A stretch of 64,000 nucleotides of DNA from Candidatus Galacturonatibacter soehngenii (GTDB taxonomy: Bacteria; Bacillota; Clostridia; Lachnospirales; Lachnospiraceae), in NCBI RefSeq assembly GCF_008830185.1, contig NZ_WAGX01000005.1:496001-560000 (forward strand). The letters run 5' to 3'. Made by a program: the position numbers and the translations under genes. The notes under the pieces were generated by a model, which had not been told where the DNA came from, did no database searches, and saw nothing but the letters and a program-made list of their open reading frames with translations. Positions 8,583-16,391 of the stretch are shown here, in pieces (within the stretch, counting starts at the first letter, position 1; every line of letters starts with the position of its first letter).

Positions 8583-9320
8583 TTAAAGTACCCCCTCTTT
8601 GTTTAATAATTCTTCAAACTCCTCTAAACCTGAAAAGTTATTTGAATTAAACTCCTTTTCTTTCATGTCACTAAGAATTCTACGTATGCTACATTCTTCT
8701 GGTCGAATGAATTCAACAACACCTTTTTTCATAATCGGGCACCAGAATCTGGATGTAATTCTCCCCTTTTCTTCCTCCCTTATCGCAAGGTCTGGATAAG
8801 TCAATCCATGTACCATGAGACCAAATGATAGTTCTTCTAACTGATCATATGCACCTACACCTTTACCAAAACTGCAAGGTTCTACATATCCTTGGCATTC
8901 TCTTGTTCCCAAAAAAATATCCCTTCGCCCGCCTCTTTCAAGCATTCTTTTCGCCATAAAAAAATGCTTATTTTCGTTTCTATCCTTAGCCAATTCTTTA
9001 CGATTTTCATTCCATTCAAAATGTGCCTTTATCTGATATTCTACATCTCTTAAATAAGTATAATAAGACAACGTATTTCCCCCTGCATATTCAATGGGTC
9101 TAATACCTGATGACTCCGTCTGTATCTGATTCATTACCCTTACTTTGTCGATTACCCATACAAATGTTGGTTTCCAATAGATACTCTCGACAATTCCCTT
9201 CAACGCTTCATAGGTGGGAATCTGGTACGAAAATTTTTCTCCGCCAATTCGATTAATAGGGTCTGAAAATAACGCCTTCCTCCCATATACCTTAAATTCA
9301 ATACTGTTTTCCTTATTCAC
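8583..9320 (-). CDS. cas5c: Type I-C crRNA-processing protein Cas5c (Cas5d)
   Basis: A 245-residue Cas5d-type RAMP protein. In I-C systems it replaces Cas6, cutting the repeat at its hairpin and remaining bound to the 5' handle. Tyr48 (ESIYWKP) and Lys118-His119 (NENKHFFMAKR) align by position with the known Tyr-Lys-His triad of Bacillus halodurans Cas5d, so the nuclease looks active. It uses a GTG start at 9320 behind GGAGG and ends directly at the cas8c start. Confidence 0.95.
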   Translation of the reverse strand: MNKENSIEFKVYGRKALFSDPINRIGGEKFSYQIPTYEALKGIVESIYWKPTFVWVIDKVRVMNQIQTESSGIRPIEYAGGNTLSYYTYLRDVEYQIKAHFEWNENRKELAKDRNENKHFFMAKRMLERGGRRDIFLGTRECQGYVEPCSFGKGVGAYDQLEELSFGLMVHGLTYPDLAIREEEKGRITSRFWCPIMKKGVVEFIRPEECSIRRILSDMKEKEFNSNNFSGLEEFEELLNKEGVL

Positions 9321-9334
9321 TTACTTCCCTCCTG

Positions 9335-11716
9335 TTAAATATTTAAAAAGTTTGATTTCCCTTCTGTTACCACACCAAGACTATTATCATAAAAGCCACT
9401 TGCCAATGCTAGTATTTGTCCATTATTTAGTGGGTAAATTGCATTCAACCGTGTTAATTTTTCTATTTTGTCTTTATATAGATTTACGGTAAAGCGTTGC
9501 CCCTTTCGAATCAATTTAATAATCTCTTTTCCTGATAGTTTTCCATTTAATCGATTGATAATATCCTCTCCTTCCCCGTATGGTACCAATACTGCTGTTG
9601 TATTCTGATTAATAACGCAAAAGCTTTTTCCTGCTAATTGGAATGCCTGATAGAGTGCTAAATCAGGCTCTTTATTTCTACCATTTCTTACAAAAAAAGC
9701 ATGGCTACCAGTCCAGTTGCGACTCAATAAATCAACTAAATTTGTATTATGTTCTTTGATCTTGTAACACATCTCCTGTTTTTGCTCTGGGTCAAAATAA
9801 TACCTTTGATAATATGCCTCCAAAGCAGGTCTTGACAGTATATCATTGTGAAAGATTTCTTTATGATTATCAAAAAGCTCAATGACTGACTCACAACATA
9901 AGGCTCCTTTTCTAGTCTGTTCTAGCCTTCCTAAACGCTCCTCTTCATAATGGATCAGATAGGCTACTCCCTCTTTCTTCTCACCATTACGGTTACACCT
10001 TCCTGCTGCCTGTGCAATGCTATCAAGACCTGTATAGGAGCGAAGGACACATTCAAAGGATAAATCGACACCTGCTTCAATCAGGGAGGTGCTAATACAA
10101 ACCAATGTTTTATCCATTCCATTCTCCTTAATGTAACGAATACACTCCAGTCGATGTTCTGGACACATATCAGTACTTAAATGAATTAATGTGATCTCTT
10201 CTCCTTCTTCCTCCTTGATTCTTTTGTATTCATTATAAAGTTTCTTTACGGCTTCTATTGTATTTAAAATGACAAGAATGCTCTTATACTCTTTTCCTAA
10301 TTGATTCAAAAAAGATCCCAGTTGTTCGGTATTATAGACACCTTTTTTCGCTTCAATTCTTACTCTTTTTAGTTTCTGATATAGATCATCCGAATTAGAC
10401 ATCATATCAATAGGAGTCGAATAATGAATAGGTATTTCAATCTTTTCTAGAATTGGTTGAGTTGCTGAGCATAAAACAATAGTTGTATCGCACAGATAAT
10501 GCAGATAATTCATTGCCATATTAAAACTGTATAACATTGTAATCGGTAATGATTGTATTTCATCAATAATAATAACGGAATCGGACAAATTATGAAATCG
10601 CCGTATTGAAGATGTTTTTCCTCCAAATAAAGTATTTAAAAACTGAACAAATGTTGTTATAACAACAGGTGTATCCCAATTTTCTGTTAAATGACGATAC
10701 CGGTTTTGCGCTTTACTCTCATCTTCCTCCCCTATCAATACATTTGAATGATGTTCTAAAATAGCATCATCTATTCCGAGTGCATCTCGAAATACTTGGC
10801 TATTTTGCTCCAGTATACTCAAATAAGGTCCTATATAAAAGACACGTTTTTTGTGATACCTCTTGGCATGATGGATTGCGTAACGCATACTACTTAAGGT
10901 CTTTGCTCCTCCTGTTGGAACAGCTAGCCGATAGATTCCAGATGGTCTGTCTGCAAAAGCAAGGCATTCATTCGCTATCTGTCTTCTTATCGCAAATATA
11001 CCTTTATCTCTTGGAAATTGATTTAGCTTCTCTTCAAGATTTTTTGCCATATCACTCCAAGAAAACTCACCAATTTCTAATACAGTGCTATCTCTATCCC
11101 CACAAAAAACAGCTGTATCCAATCGATCTGCATCAATTAAAATAGATAATAACATTCTAGTCACGAGCCCCATTAAAAATGGTTCAAATAATTCATGCTG
11201 TTCTATTTTATTTTTTATATTATGTACTTCTTCCATAGCCAAAGCAAATTTTTGGTCAATATCTTCTACAGAAATGCCACTTTGTTCAAAGTTATGTAAC
11301 ACTTCTTCGTAATCTAAGCCTTCCAAATTTTCAACTCTTTTTCGAAAGCAATCTTCTCCTTGTACTGACATACAGTCATTTAATCCATGATGTGATAAAA
11401 TTGCTTCACAAATCATTTGAGCTGTCAGCTTTTGTAACCCATTGTTTTTATAATATCTTTGATAAATATAAATAGCTCCAGCCGAACTATGGTTGACATT
11501 GCCTCTTACCTGTCTTTCTTCATTGTAAAATGCGTTTTTTAAATATTGTGCAAACTTTAATCTAAATTTACCCATATCATGAAAGAGTGCCGTTAGGTAG
11601 GACAAATTTTCCATACCTAACTGACTTCCTATCTGCTTTGCATATTTTGCAGTTCCTTCTAAATGACTAATGATACTTTGTTCCTGATTCGTGTCAGGAT
11701 GAATATGTGCAATCAA
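9335..11716 (-). CDS. cas3: CRISPR helicase-nuclease Cas3
   Basis: A 793-residue fusion of an N-terminal HD nuclease (His18; LFHDMGK with His-Asp at 46-47; SHHGLND at 108-113) and an SF2 helicase (VPTGGAKT at 266-273; DEIQ at 385-388; CSATQP about 416; AAGRCNRNGE in motif VI). Cas3 is recruited by target-bound Cascade and degrades the DNA. Translation appears to start at TTG 11716, preceded by GGGGGGAG with a rather short gap. All catalytic motifs are present. It is the first gene of the cas operon. Confidence 0.96.
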   Translation of the reverse strand: MIAHIHPDTNQEQSIISHLEGTAKYAKQIGSQLGMENLSYLTALFHDMGKFRLKFAQYLKNAFYNEERQVRGNVNHSSAGAIYIYQRYYKNNGLQKLTAQMICEAILSHHGLNDCMSVQGEDCFRKRVENLEGLDYEEVLHNFEQSGISVEDIDQKFALAMEEVHNIKNKIEQHELFEPFLMGLVTRMLLSILIDADRLDTAVFCGDRDSTVLEIGEFSWSDMAKNLEEKLNQFPRDKGIFAIRRQIANECLAFADRPSGIYRLAVPTGGAKTLSSMRYAIHHAKRYHKKRVFYIGPYLSILEQNSQVFRDALGIDDAILEHHSNVLIGEEDESKAQNRYRHLTENWDTPVVITTFVQFLNTLFGGKTSSIRRFHNLSDSVIIIDEIQSLPITMLYSFNMAMNYLHYLCDTTIVLCSATQPILEKIEIPIHYSTPIDMMSNSDDLYQKLKRVRIEAKKGVYNTEQLGSFLNQLGKEYKSILVILNTIEAVKKLYNEYKRIKEEEGEEITLIHLSTDMCPEHRLECIRYIKENGMDKTLVCISTSLIEAGVDLSFECVLRSYTGLDSIAQAAGRCNRNGEKKEGVAYLIHYEEERLGRLEQTRKGALCCESVIELFDNHKEIFHNDILSRPALEAYYQRYYFDPEQKQEMCYKIKEHNTNLVDLLSRNWTGSHAFFVRNGRNKEPDLALYQAFQLAGKSFCVINQNTTAVLVPYGEGEDIINRLNGKLSGKEIIKLIRKGQRFTVNLYKDKIEKLTRLNAIYPLNNGQILALASGFYDNSLGVVTEGKSNFLNI

Positions 11717-11795
11717 CGAACTCCCCCCTTATATAGTACTTTTGACACTTATAAAATACTGACTAATAATGTTATAAAATGTAATATTTAAATAT

Positions 11796-11824
11796 ATTAT
11801 AGTATGTTTATTATATTATCTCAA
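11796..11824 (-). promoter_or_regulatory. Promoter of the cas operon
   Basis: On the minus strand, TTGAGA (11824-11819), a 17-bp spacer and a perfect TATAAT (11801-11796) lie about 80 bp upstream of the cas3 start. This is the only convincing sigma-A promoter upstream of cas3. Confidence 0.75.
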
Positions 11825-11857
11825 TATTTTAAATTTCTTTTTGTATAAATCCTGAAA

Positions 11858-11905
11858 AAAAGGATACTGCATGAATACACAACCGTAATCATCCAATATC
11901 CTTTT
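11858..11905 (-). terminator. Terminator after the ABC exporter gene
   Basis: AAAAGGATA (11858-11866) and TATCCTTTT (11897-11905) form a stem with a long loop. On the minus strand the stem is followed by a run of T, just past the exporter stop. Confidence 0.6.
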
Positions 11906-11929
11906 ACTTTCCTTAAGTCGAATCCAATC

Positions 11930-13654
11930 TTATGAAGCCTGTGTGGCATGAAGCTTTGCATAAAGTCCACCACTATGAAGTAATTCTTCATGCGTTCCTA
12001 TCTGCACAATCTTAGTTCCATCTAAGACAACAATCTTGTCTGCCTTTCGTATGGTTGACAAGCGGTGAGCAATCACAAAGGTCGTTCGCTCTTTTGAGAT
12101 TTCTTCTAATGCTCCTTGGATTTCTCTTTCTGTCTTCGTATCCAGTGCAGAAGTTGCTTCATCTAGAATCAGTATGGGAGCATTTCGAAGGATTGCCCTT
12201 GCTATCGAAATTCTTTGCTTTTGACCACCCGATAAGCGAACCCCTCTTTCTCCAATCACGGTATCATAACCTTGCTCTAATTCATTGATAAAATCATGAA
12301 TTTTGGCCGCTTTTGCGGCTTGTATGACCTGTTCTTTATCAGCATCTTTATGCCCATATACAATATTTTCGTAGATAGTTCCGTTAAATAAAAAGGTATC
12401 TTGTAACACCATTGAGATGTTATTTCTAAGACTTGACAAGGTTACTTTTTTAATGTCTACTCCATCTAAGAATACAGCACCCTCTTGCGGATCATAAAAG
12501 CGGTTTAATAAGCTTGCAAACGTAGTCTTACCTACTCCTGTCGCTCCTACTAAAGCAATCGTTTGACCTGCTTGAATGGATAAATTAATATTATTTAAGA
12601 TTGGAGTGTGTGCATCATAGGAAAAAGAAAGGTTTTTAAATTCAATGTTTCCTTTTACCCTATTTAACTTTGTTGCATCTGCAAGTTCAATCACATCCAA
12701 ATCTTCGTCAATTACTTCAAAGACACGGCGTAACCCTGCAGTTGACTCACCTGCCATTTCAACCAATCTAGAAAATGTATTAACTGGATTGTAAAACATA
12801 CCAAGATACATGACAAAACCAACGATATCGGCAATCGTAACTTCTCCCTTTGATACCAATTGTCCACCAAATATAATTACCACTACCGTTCCAAGCGCCG
12901 TAAAAAAAGCAAGCAATGGAAACGTAGTTTCAAAAAAGAAGCTAGCTTTTAAGTAAGCCTTTGCATGGAGTAAGGAAAGTTTTGAGACTTTTTTTCTTTC
13001 ATACTCTTGGCGGTTAAAGATTTGAATTTCCTTGATACCAGATAAATTATCCTGAACCGTTCCTGATAGCTCTCCCCTTACTTTCGAGTTCTCCTTCCAC
13101 ACTGGCGCAATCTTTTTACTTTGCCATATCGTAATTCCAATTAAAAATGGAATGGTAATCAAACTTACAATCGCTAACTTAACGTTAATAGAGAATAATA
13201 AAACTCCTACTCCTACAAATGTTAAAATGTTCACTACAAAGTCAGGTATAACGTGGGCTAAAAGTCGCTCCGCCTCCATTGCATCATTTACTACTCTTCC
13301 AGTCAAATCACCTGTACGACTTTTACTATAATAGCGAAGGCTCATATGCTGTAATTTACCATAAAGGGTAGTTCTAAGGTCTGCAACGTAATGAAGTGCC
13401 GCATGATGATTCATATAACCAGAAGCAGAACTACCAATGGCTTGCGTTGCCGTTGATAATAAAAGTAATAGACCAATTCGTAGTGCTTCCTTTGCAAAAT
13501 CATCACTACCTTTGGATGCTATATTTGAAAATTCTCTCAGCGCCCAAGGTGTATAAAACCCAGCTATCGTTGCTATCACAATTGCAATCATAGCTGCTAT
13601 TAAAAATCCCCAATATGCTTTTGCCCCTTGCAAGGTACGCAGGGTAGTTTTCAT
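11930..13654 (-). CDS. ABC exporter, fused permease and ATPase (MsbA/LmrA type)
   Basis: A 574-residue half-transporter. The N-terminal six-helix ABC_membrane domain spans about residues 18-300. The nucleotide-binding domain has Walker A GATGVGKT, signature LSGGQKQRIS, Walker B ILILDEATSALD and the H-loop IAHRLST. Such proteins export lipids, drugs or peptides as dimers. Only one half-gene is present and no partner lies beside it, so it may be a homodimer. It stands alone, with a repeated operator-like sequence upstream that suggests control by a local or unlinked repressor. The substrate cannot be told from sequence. Confidence 0.9.
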   Translation of the reverse strand: MKTTLRTLQGAKAYWGFLIAAMIAIVIATIAGFYTPWALREFSNIASKGSDDFAKEALRIGLLLLLSTATQAIGSSASGYMNHHAALHYVADLRTTLYGKLQHMSLRYYSKSRTGDLTGRVVNDAMEAERLLAHVIPDFVVNILTFVGVGVLLFSINVKLAIVSLITIPFLIGITIWQSKKIAPVWKENSKVRGELSGTVQDNLSGIKEIQIFNRQEYERKKVSKLSLLHAKAYLKASFFFETTFPLLAFFTALGTVVVIIFGGQLVSKGEVTIADIVGFVMYLGMFYNPVNTFSRLVEMAGESTAGLRRVFEVIDEDLDVIELADATKLNRVKGNIEFKNLSFSYDAHTPILNNINLSIQAGQTIALVGATGVGKTTFASLLNRFYDPQEGAVFLDGVDIKKVTLSSLRNNISMVLQDTFLFNGTIYENIVYGHKDADKEQVIQAAKAAKIHDFINELEQGYDTVIGERGVRLSGGQKQRISIARAILRNAPILILDEATSALDTKTEREIQGALEEISKERTTFVIAHRLSTIRKADKIVVLDGTKIVQIGTHEELLHSGGLYAKLHATQAS

Positions 13655-13686
13655 CGAAAAAGTCCTCCTAGATTTTTTACTCTTTG

Positions 13687-13722
13687 GTTAGTTTTATTTC
13701 TTACTTGTTAGTTTTATCTAAC
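13687..13722 (-). promoter_or_regulatory. Repeated operator-like sites upstream of the ABC exporter
   Basis: GTTAGTTTTAT occurs at 13687-13697 and again at 13707-13717, exactly 20 bp apart, or two helical turns. The second copy also forms a dyad, GTTAG-TTTTAT-CTAAC (13707-13722). This lies 33-68 bp upstream of the exporter ATG and looks like a binding site for a dimeric repressor such as a MarR or TetR protein. No regulator gene is adjacent. Confidence 0.5.
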
Positions 13723-13788
13723 CTGTAGTTATCCTAGCACATCAAGATTTTTATGTCAATCTTATGCCCTGCCTTAAGTATAAGTAGG

Positions 13789-13854
13789 AAAAGCCATATA
13801 TAGCGGAAAAAGCTTGTGTTATACAAACTTTTTCCGACCTACATATGGCTTTTT
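13789..13854. terminator. Long terminator after ada
   Basis: AAAAGCCATAT (13789-13799) pairs with ATATGGCTTTT near 13843-13853. An inner stem, GGAAAAAG with CTTTTTCC, extends the hairpin. T runs on one side and A runs on the other allow termination in both directions. Confidence 0.75.
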
Positions 13855-13913
13855 CTATCAAAACGGATTGTTATTATCTTGTTTTGGATTGGTAGCAAAT
13901 AGAAATTCTGTTA

Positions 13914-14972
13914 CTAATTTCTAATGCTTTTTAACTTTTGTTCCAGGCTTAACAGATATTTTTTTCTCTCCACTCCACCTCCATATCCACCTAACTCACC
14001 ATTTGTTTGAATCACTCGATGACAGGGAATCAAAATCGCAATTTTGTTTGCACCATTGGCATTTCCTATCGCTCTTACCTTGTTTTTGTTTCCTAACGTA
14101 CTGGCTAGCTCTTGATAAGAAACGGTTTGCCCTATCTCAATGGTTTCTAACAAATTCCAGACTTGAATTTGAAAATCCGTTCCATCCTTATATAAAGGAA
14201 TATCAAACTGCGTTAACTGCATGTTAAAGTATAACGCTAATTGTCGTTCTAGTTCTTTGTTTATCTTTGTATTTGATACCAAAATTCTAGCATTATGTTT
14301 ATTCCTAAGTCTCTCAATTTCACGCTCTAACCCTCTCCTATCCATGAACTCTAGTAGATATAAGTAGTTCTCATCCGTTAGGCTAAACATTCTTCCAATT
14401 GGCGTTGCAATTATATTTGCATAGATTAACTTGATGTTTGCTTTCTTAGGCGGATTTCCCATAATTTTAGTAAACGCATCATGAAAAGCACTAGGAGATT
14501 CATATCCCAAAGCGACTTGTTGGTCAATTACTTTTTCACCTCTTAATATCTCTTTGAATGCAATTCCCATCCTTCTAGCTCTTGCATATTGGACAAATGT
14601 CATTCCATATATTTCGTTGAACTTTCTTCTGGCTGTTGCTGAATGAATTCCTAGTTCCCTAAAATCAGATTCTTTCCATCTTTTCTCTGGATGCTCCTCC
14701 ACCGCTTGAATTAGCTCTTCCACTTCTTTTGGAATGCTGTTTGGATAAGATAGGGGAGAACACCTCTTACAAGGTCGATACCCAGCAAGTAACGCTTCTT
14801 GGGCAGTCAAATAGAACTCGCAATTTTCATATTTGGGCTTTTTGGCCGTACAGGTAGCATGACAAAAGATACCCGTTGATTTAATCCCTGCAAAAAAGGT
14901 TCCGTCATACTGCGGGTCCTTCTCTACCAATGCTTTATAATATTCTAGCTTTTTTTCTTCTGATGTAACCAT
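13914..14972 (-). CDS. ada: Ada: methylated-DNA repair protein and transcription regulator
   Basis: A 352-residue three-part protein. The N-terminal Ada zinc domain has Cys37, Cys41, Cys68 and Cys71 (FCHATC, YRPCKRC); Cys37 is the expected acceptor of methyl groups from phosphotriesters. An AraC-type helix-turn-helix follows at about 85-185, and then the O6-methylguanine methyltransferase domain with active-site PCHRV at about 318. It repairs alkylated DNA and becomes an activator when methylated. AAGGAGTG precedes the ATG at 14972. Its promoter carries an inverted repeat. All acceptor residues are present. Confidence 0.93.
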   Translation of the reverse strand: MVTSEEKKLEYYKALVEKDPQYDGTFFAGIKSTGIFCHATCTAKKPKYENCEFYLTAQEALLAGYRPCKRCSPLSYPNSIPKEVEELIQAVEEHPEKRWKESDFRELGIHSATARRKFNEIYGMTFVQYARARRMGIAFKEILRGEKVIDQQVALGYESPSAFHDAFTKIMGNPPKKANIKLIYANIIATPIGRMFSLTDENYLYLLEFMDRRGLEREIERLRNKHNARILVSNTKINKELERQLALYFNMQLTQFDIPLYKDGTDFQIQVWNLLETIEIGQTVSYQELASTLGNKNKVRAIGNANGANKIAILIPCHRVIQTNGELGGYGGGVERKKYLLSLEQKLKSIRN

Positions 14973-14994
14973 CGCAACACTCCTTCTTCTACAT

Positions 14995-15017
14995 AACAGG
15001 AACCTGTTCTTATTATA
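14995..15017 (-). promoter_or_regulatory. ada promoter -10 box and inverted repeat
   Basis: On the minus strand a TATAAT box (15017-15012) lies about 40 bp upstream of ada. Just downstream is the inverted repeat AACAGG-AA-CCTGTT (14995-15008). No clear -35 box is visible, which fits a promoter needing an activator; autoregulation by Ada is the simplest idea but is not shown. Confidence 0.45.
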
Positions 15018-15347
15018 ACAGGAAAATGAGTTAAAAAATCTTTGTTATTTATTTTTACTATAATCGTTTTTAAGAAGGAATGCTTTCGAAAAATGAACAA
15101 GTATTTTTATTTGAACCTATAAAGATCATGTTTGAATGTAAGAAATTAATAATTCCTAAAACTCTGAATATTATTTTGAAATCAAGATGATTCAAGAATA
15201 TATGCGCCAAAATAACAGAATAATGGTAGAACTATTAGAAACTTCCTAGAGTGACATTTATAACTTTTATGTGAATAGTTGATTTTTCTATAAAGCTGTG
15301 ATACACTTCCAAGTTGTAGCTCATTATTACTATGCTACAAATACTAT
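15018..15347. other. Intergenic region upstream of the left riboswitch
   Basis: No supported gene. A 20-codon frame (15187-15249) has no ribosome binding site and I do not count it. TTGATT, 17 bp and TACACT (15282-15310 area) could be a plus-strand promoter for the aptamer that follows. TTGTAGC (15314-15320) and GCTACAA (15334-15340) form a 7-bp stem immediately upstream of that aptamer. Confidence 0.4.
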
Positions 15348-15391
15348 CGTGTGTTCGCGACCTTCCACACGTAAAACAAAACTTTTAAGGG
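15348..15391 (+). promoter_or_regulatory. preQ1-I-type riboswitch aptamer, upstream copy
   Basis: P1 stem CGTGTG (15348-15353) with CACACG (15366-15371), a 12-nt loop, then the A-rich tail TAAAACAAAAC. Loop CCTT (15361-15364) can pair with tail AAGG (15387-15390), the pseudoknot expected of preQ1-I aptamers, and this would mask the ribosome binding site. It closely matches the aptamer at 26689-26731, differing in one loop base before the tail. The only reading frame following it is a 7-codon one (15401-15424) ending in TAG. Confidence 0.72.
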
Positions 15392-15467
15392 ATGAGATTT
15401 ATGATAGGTCATAGTATACTATAGCCGTTTAAGATACTGGATTTTATTACATGGTGTTTCATGATGG

Positions 15468-15476
15468 GTTATTATA
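15468..15476 (+). repeat. Left att core
   Basis: GTTATTATA, repeated at 26633-26641 in the same orientation. Preceding bases CATGATGG resemble CATGA before the right copy. Joining the flanks at this 9-mer gives the inferred empty site. Confidence 0.7.
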
Positions 15477-15506
15477 ATCTGTGTAAAAACTGTGTAGTAG
15501 TTGCTT
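15477..15506 (+). repeat. Left end direct repeat (likely integrase arm site)
   Basis: A 30-bp sequence matching 26588-26617 at 28 positions. It contains two related 10-mers, CTGTGTAAAA and CTGTGTAGTA, one base apart, which suggests paired integrase binding sites. It directly abuts the left core. Confidence 0.7.
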
Positions 15507-15510
15507 AGAA

Positions 15511-15556
15511 AAATAATCCCATACAAGAACGTAAAAGTTCTTGTATGGGATTATTT
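15511..15556. terminator. Strong terminator at the left end of the element
   Basis: A perfect 20-bp inverted repeat (15511-15530 with 15537-15556) and a 6-nt loop GTAAAA. It closes the minus-strand gene ending at 15569 and insulates the element from the flank. Confidence 0.85.
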
Positions 15557-15568
15557 AGTTTATTAAAT

Positions 15569-16228
15569 TCATATTTTCTTTTTAAAGTCAAATTCTAATT
15601 TATGTAAGGACTGTTCATTACATACTAACTCATATCTTTTATAATATTTATTATATAGAAAATTCATGTTTCCTATTGGTTCAGATTCACAAAATGGACA
15701 TTTGCAACCTTTTATTTGATAAATAATGCCATCAATATTTTTATATAATTTTCCAACATTCCTATATTCTTTTAATGATTTATATGAAGCATCTTTACTA
15801 CTAAGCATACTAGTTATTTCTTCGTAAGCTACACTAATGGCTTCTTTTTTTGATTGGAATTCTGTAAATCTCCCCTGTTTATTTAAAAATAAACTTTTAA
15901 TAATGTCTGTGACAGAGGAATATATAAATACAAAAGCTATAATCACAAAAAATAATAGTATAAATAGAATAAAAAATGTTACTCCTAAATTAAAATTATT
16001 TTTGTCAAGAATTATTTTAACTATATAAGATAATCCGCTAAAAGCTGTACCTATTAATAATTCTATTATTTTTTCTTTTATTATATCCTTAATCGAAGTT
16101 TCATTTTTTGCAAATTTAACAGATATCTCTCGACTGTCTGTATTTGTGTTTATAATAGTACCAATAGTGGCACCACTGTAATCAGTAATAGCACCATTGT
16201 TATCCCCCTTAATTTTAATATCCCTCAA
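15569..16228 (-). CDS. Small membrane protein with zinc-ribbon-like C-terminus
   Basis: 219 residues; I do not recognise a named family. Residues 1-30 are Gly/Asn-rich (GDNNGAI, SGATIGTI), like the beta-type repeats at the start of some bacterial signalling and defence proteins; this resemblance is only suggestive. Two hydrophobic segments follow (about 55-75 and 81-106), then a soluble tail with CKCPFCES and a later Cys near ELVCNEQ, a probable metal site. TTG start at 16228 behind GGAGG. It is divergent from the KAP NTPase gene, shares its strong AT bias and has a good promoter, so the two may work together. Confidence 0.75.
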   Translation of the reverse strand: MRDIKIKGDNNGAITDYSGATIGTIINTNTDSREISVKFAKNETSIKDIIKEKIIELLIGTAFSGLSYIVKIILDKNNFNLGVTFFILFILLFFVIIAFVFIYSSVTDIIKSLFLNKQGRFTEFQSKKEAISVAYEEITSMLSSKDASYKSLKEYRNVGKLYKNIDGIIYQIKGCKCPFCESEPIGNMNFLYNKYYKRYELVCNEQSLHKLEFDFKKKI

Positions 16229-16263
16229 TTAACCGCCCTCCGCAAAAGTATTTCCTGGAACTA

Positions 16264-16292
16264 TTATAATAAATTTTTACAAAAATATCAAT
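16264..16292 (-). promoter_or_regulatory. Promoter of the small membrane protein gene
   Basis: TTGATA (16292-16287), a 17-bp spacer and TATAAT (16269-16264) on the minus strand, about 36 bp before the TTG start. Confidence 0.7.
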
Positions 16293-16310
16293 ATATGTAT
16301 ACTTATATGT

Positions 16311-16340
16311 TGAATTGTGTCTGTTAAAGCGTTTATAATA
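16311..16340 (+). promoter_or_regulatory. Promoter of the KAP NTPase gene
   Basis: TTGAAT (16311-16316), an 18-bp spacer and TATAAT (16335-16340), directed into the KAP NTPase gene. It is back to back with the promoter at 16264-16292, so one regulator could control both genes. Confidence 0.65.
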
Positions 16341-16348
16341 TCTAAGTA

Positions 16349-16372
16349 CTTATAGACTTATAGACTTATAGA
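16349..16372 (+). repeat. Three tandem copies of ACTTATAG in the KAP gene leader
   Basis: The 8-mer ACTTATAG occurs three times without gaps, between the -10 box and the ribosome binding site AGGGAGG. Copy number could change by slippage and alter the leader, or the repeat could bind a protein. Confidence 0.85.
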
Positions 16373-16391
16373 ATTAGGGAGGAAAACTATA

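Noticed and set aside
15187-15249. A 20-codon reading frame in the intergenic region left of the element
   Set aside because: No ribosome binding site, no recognisable protein and too short to separate from chance.
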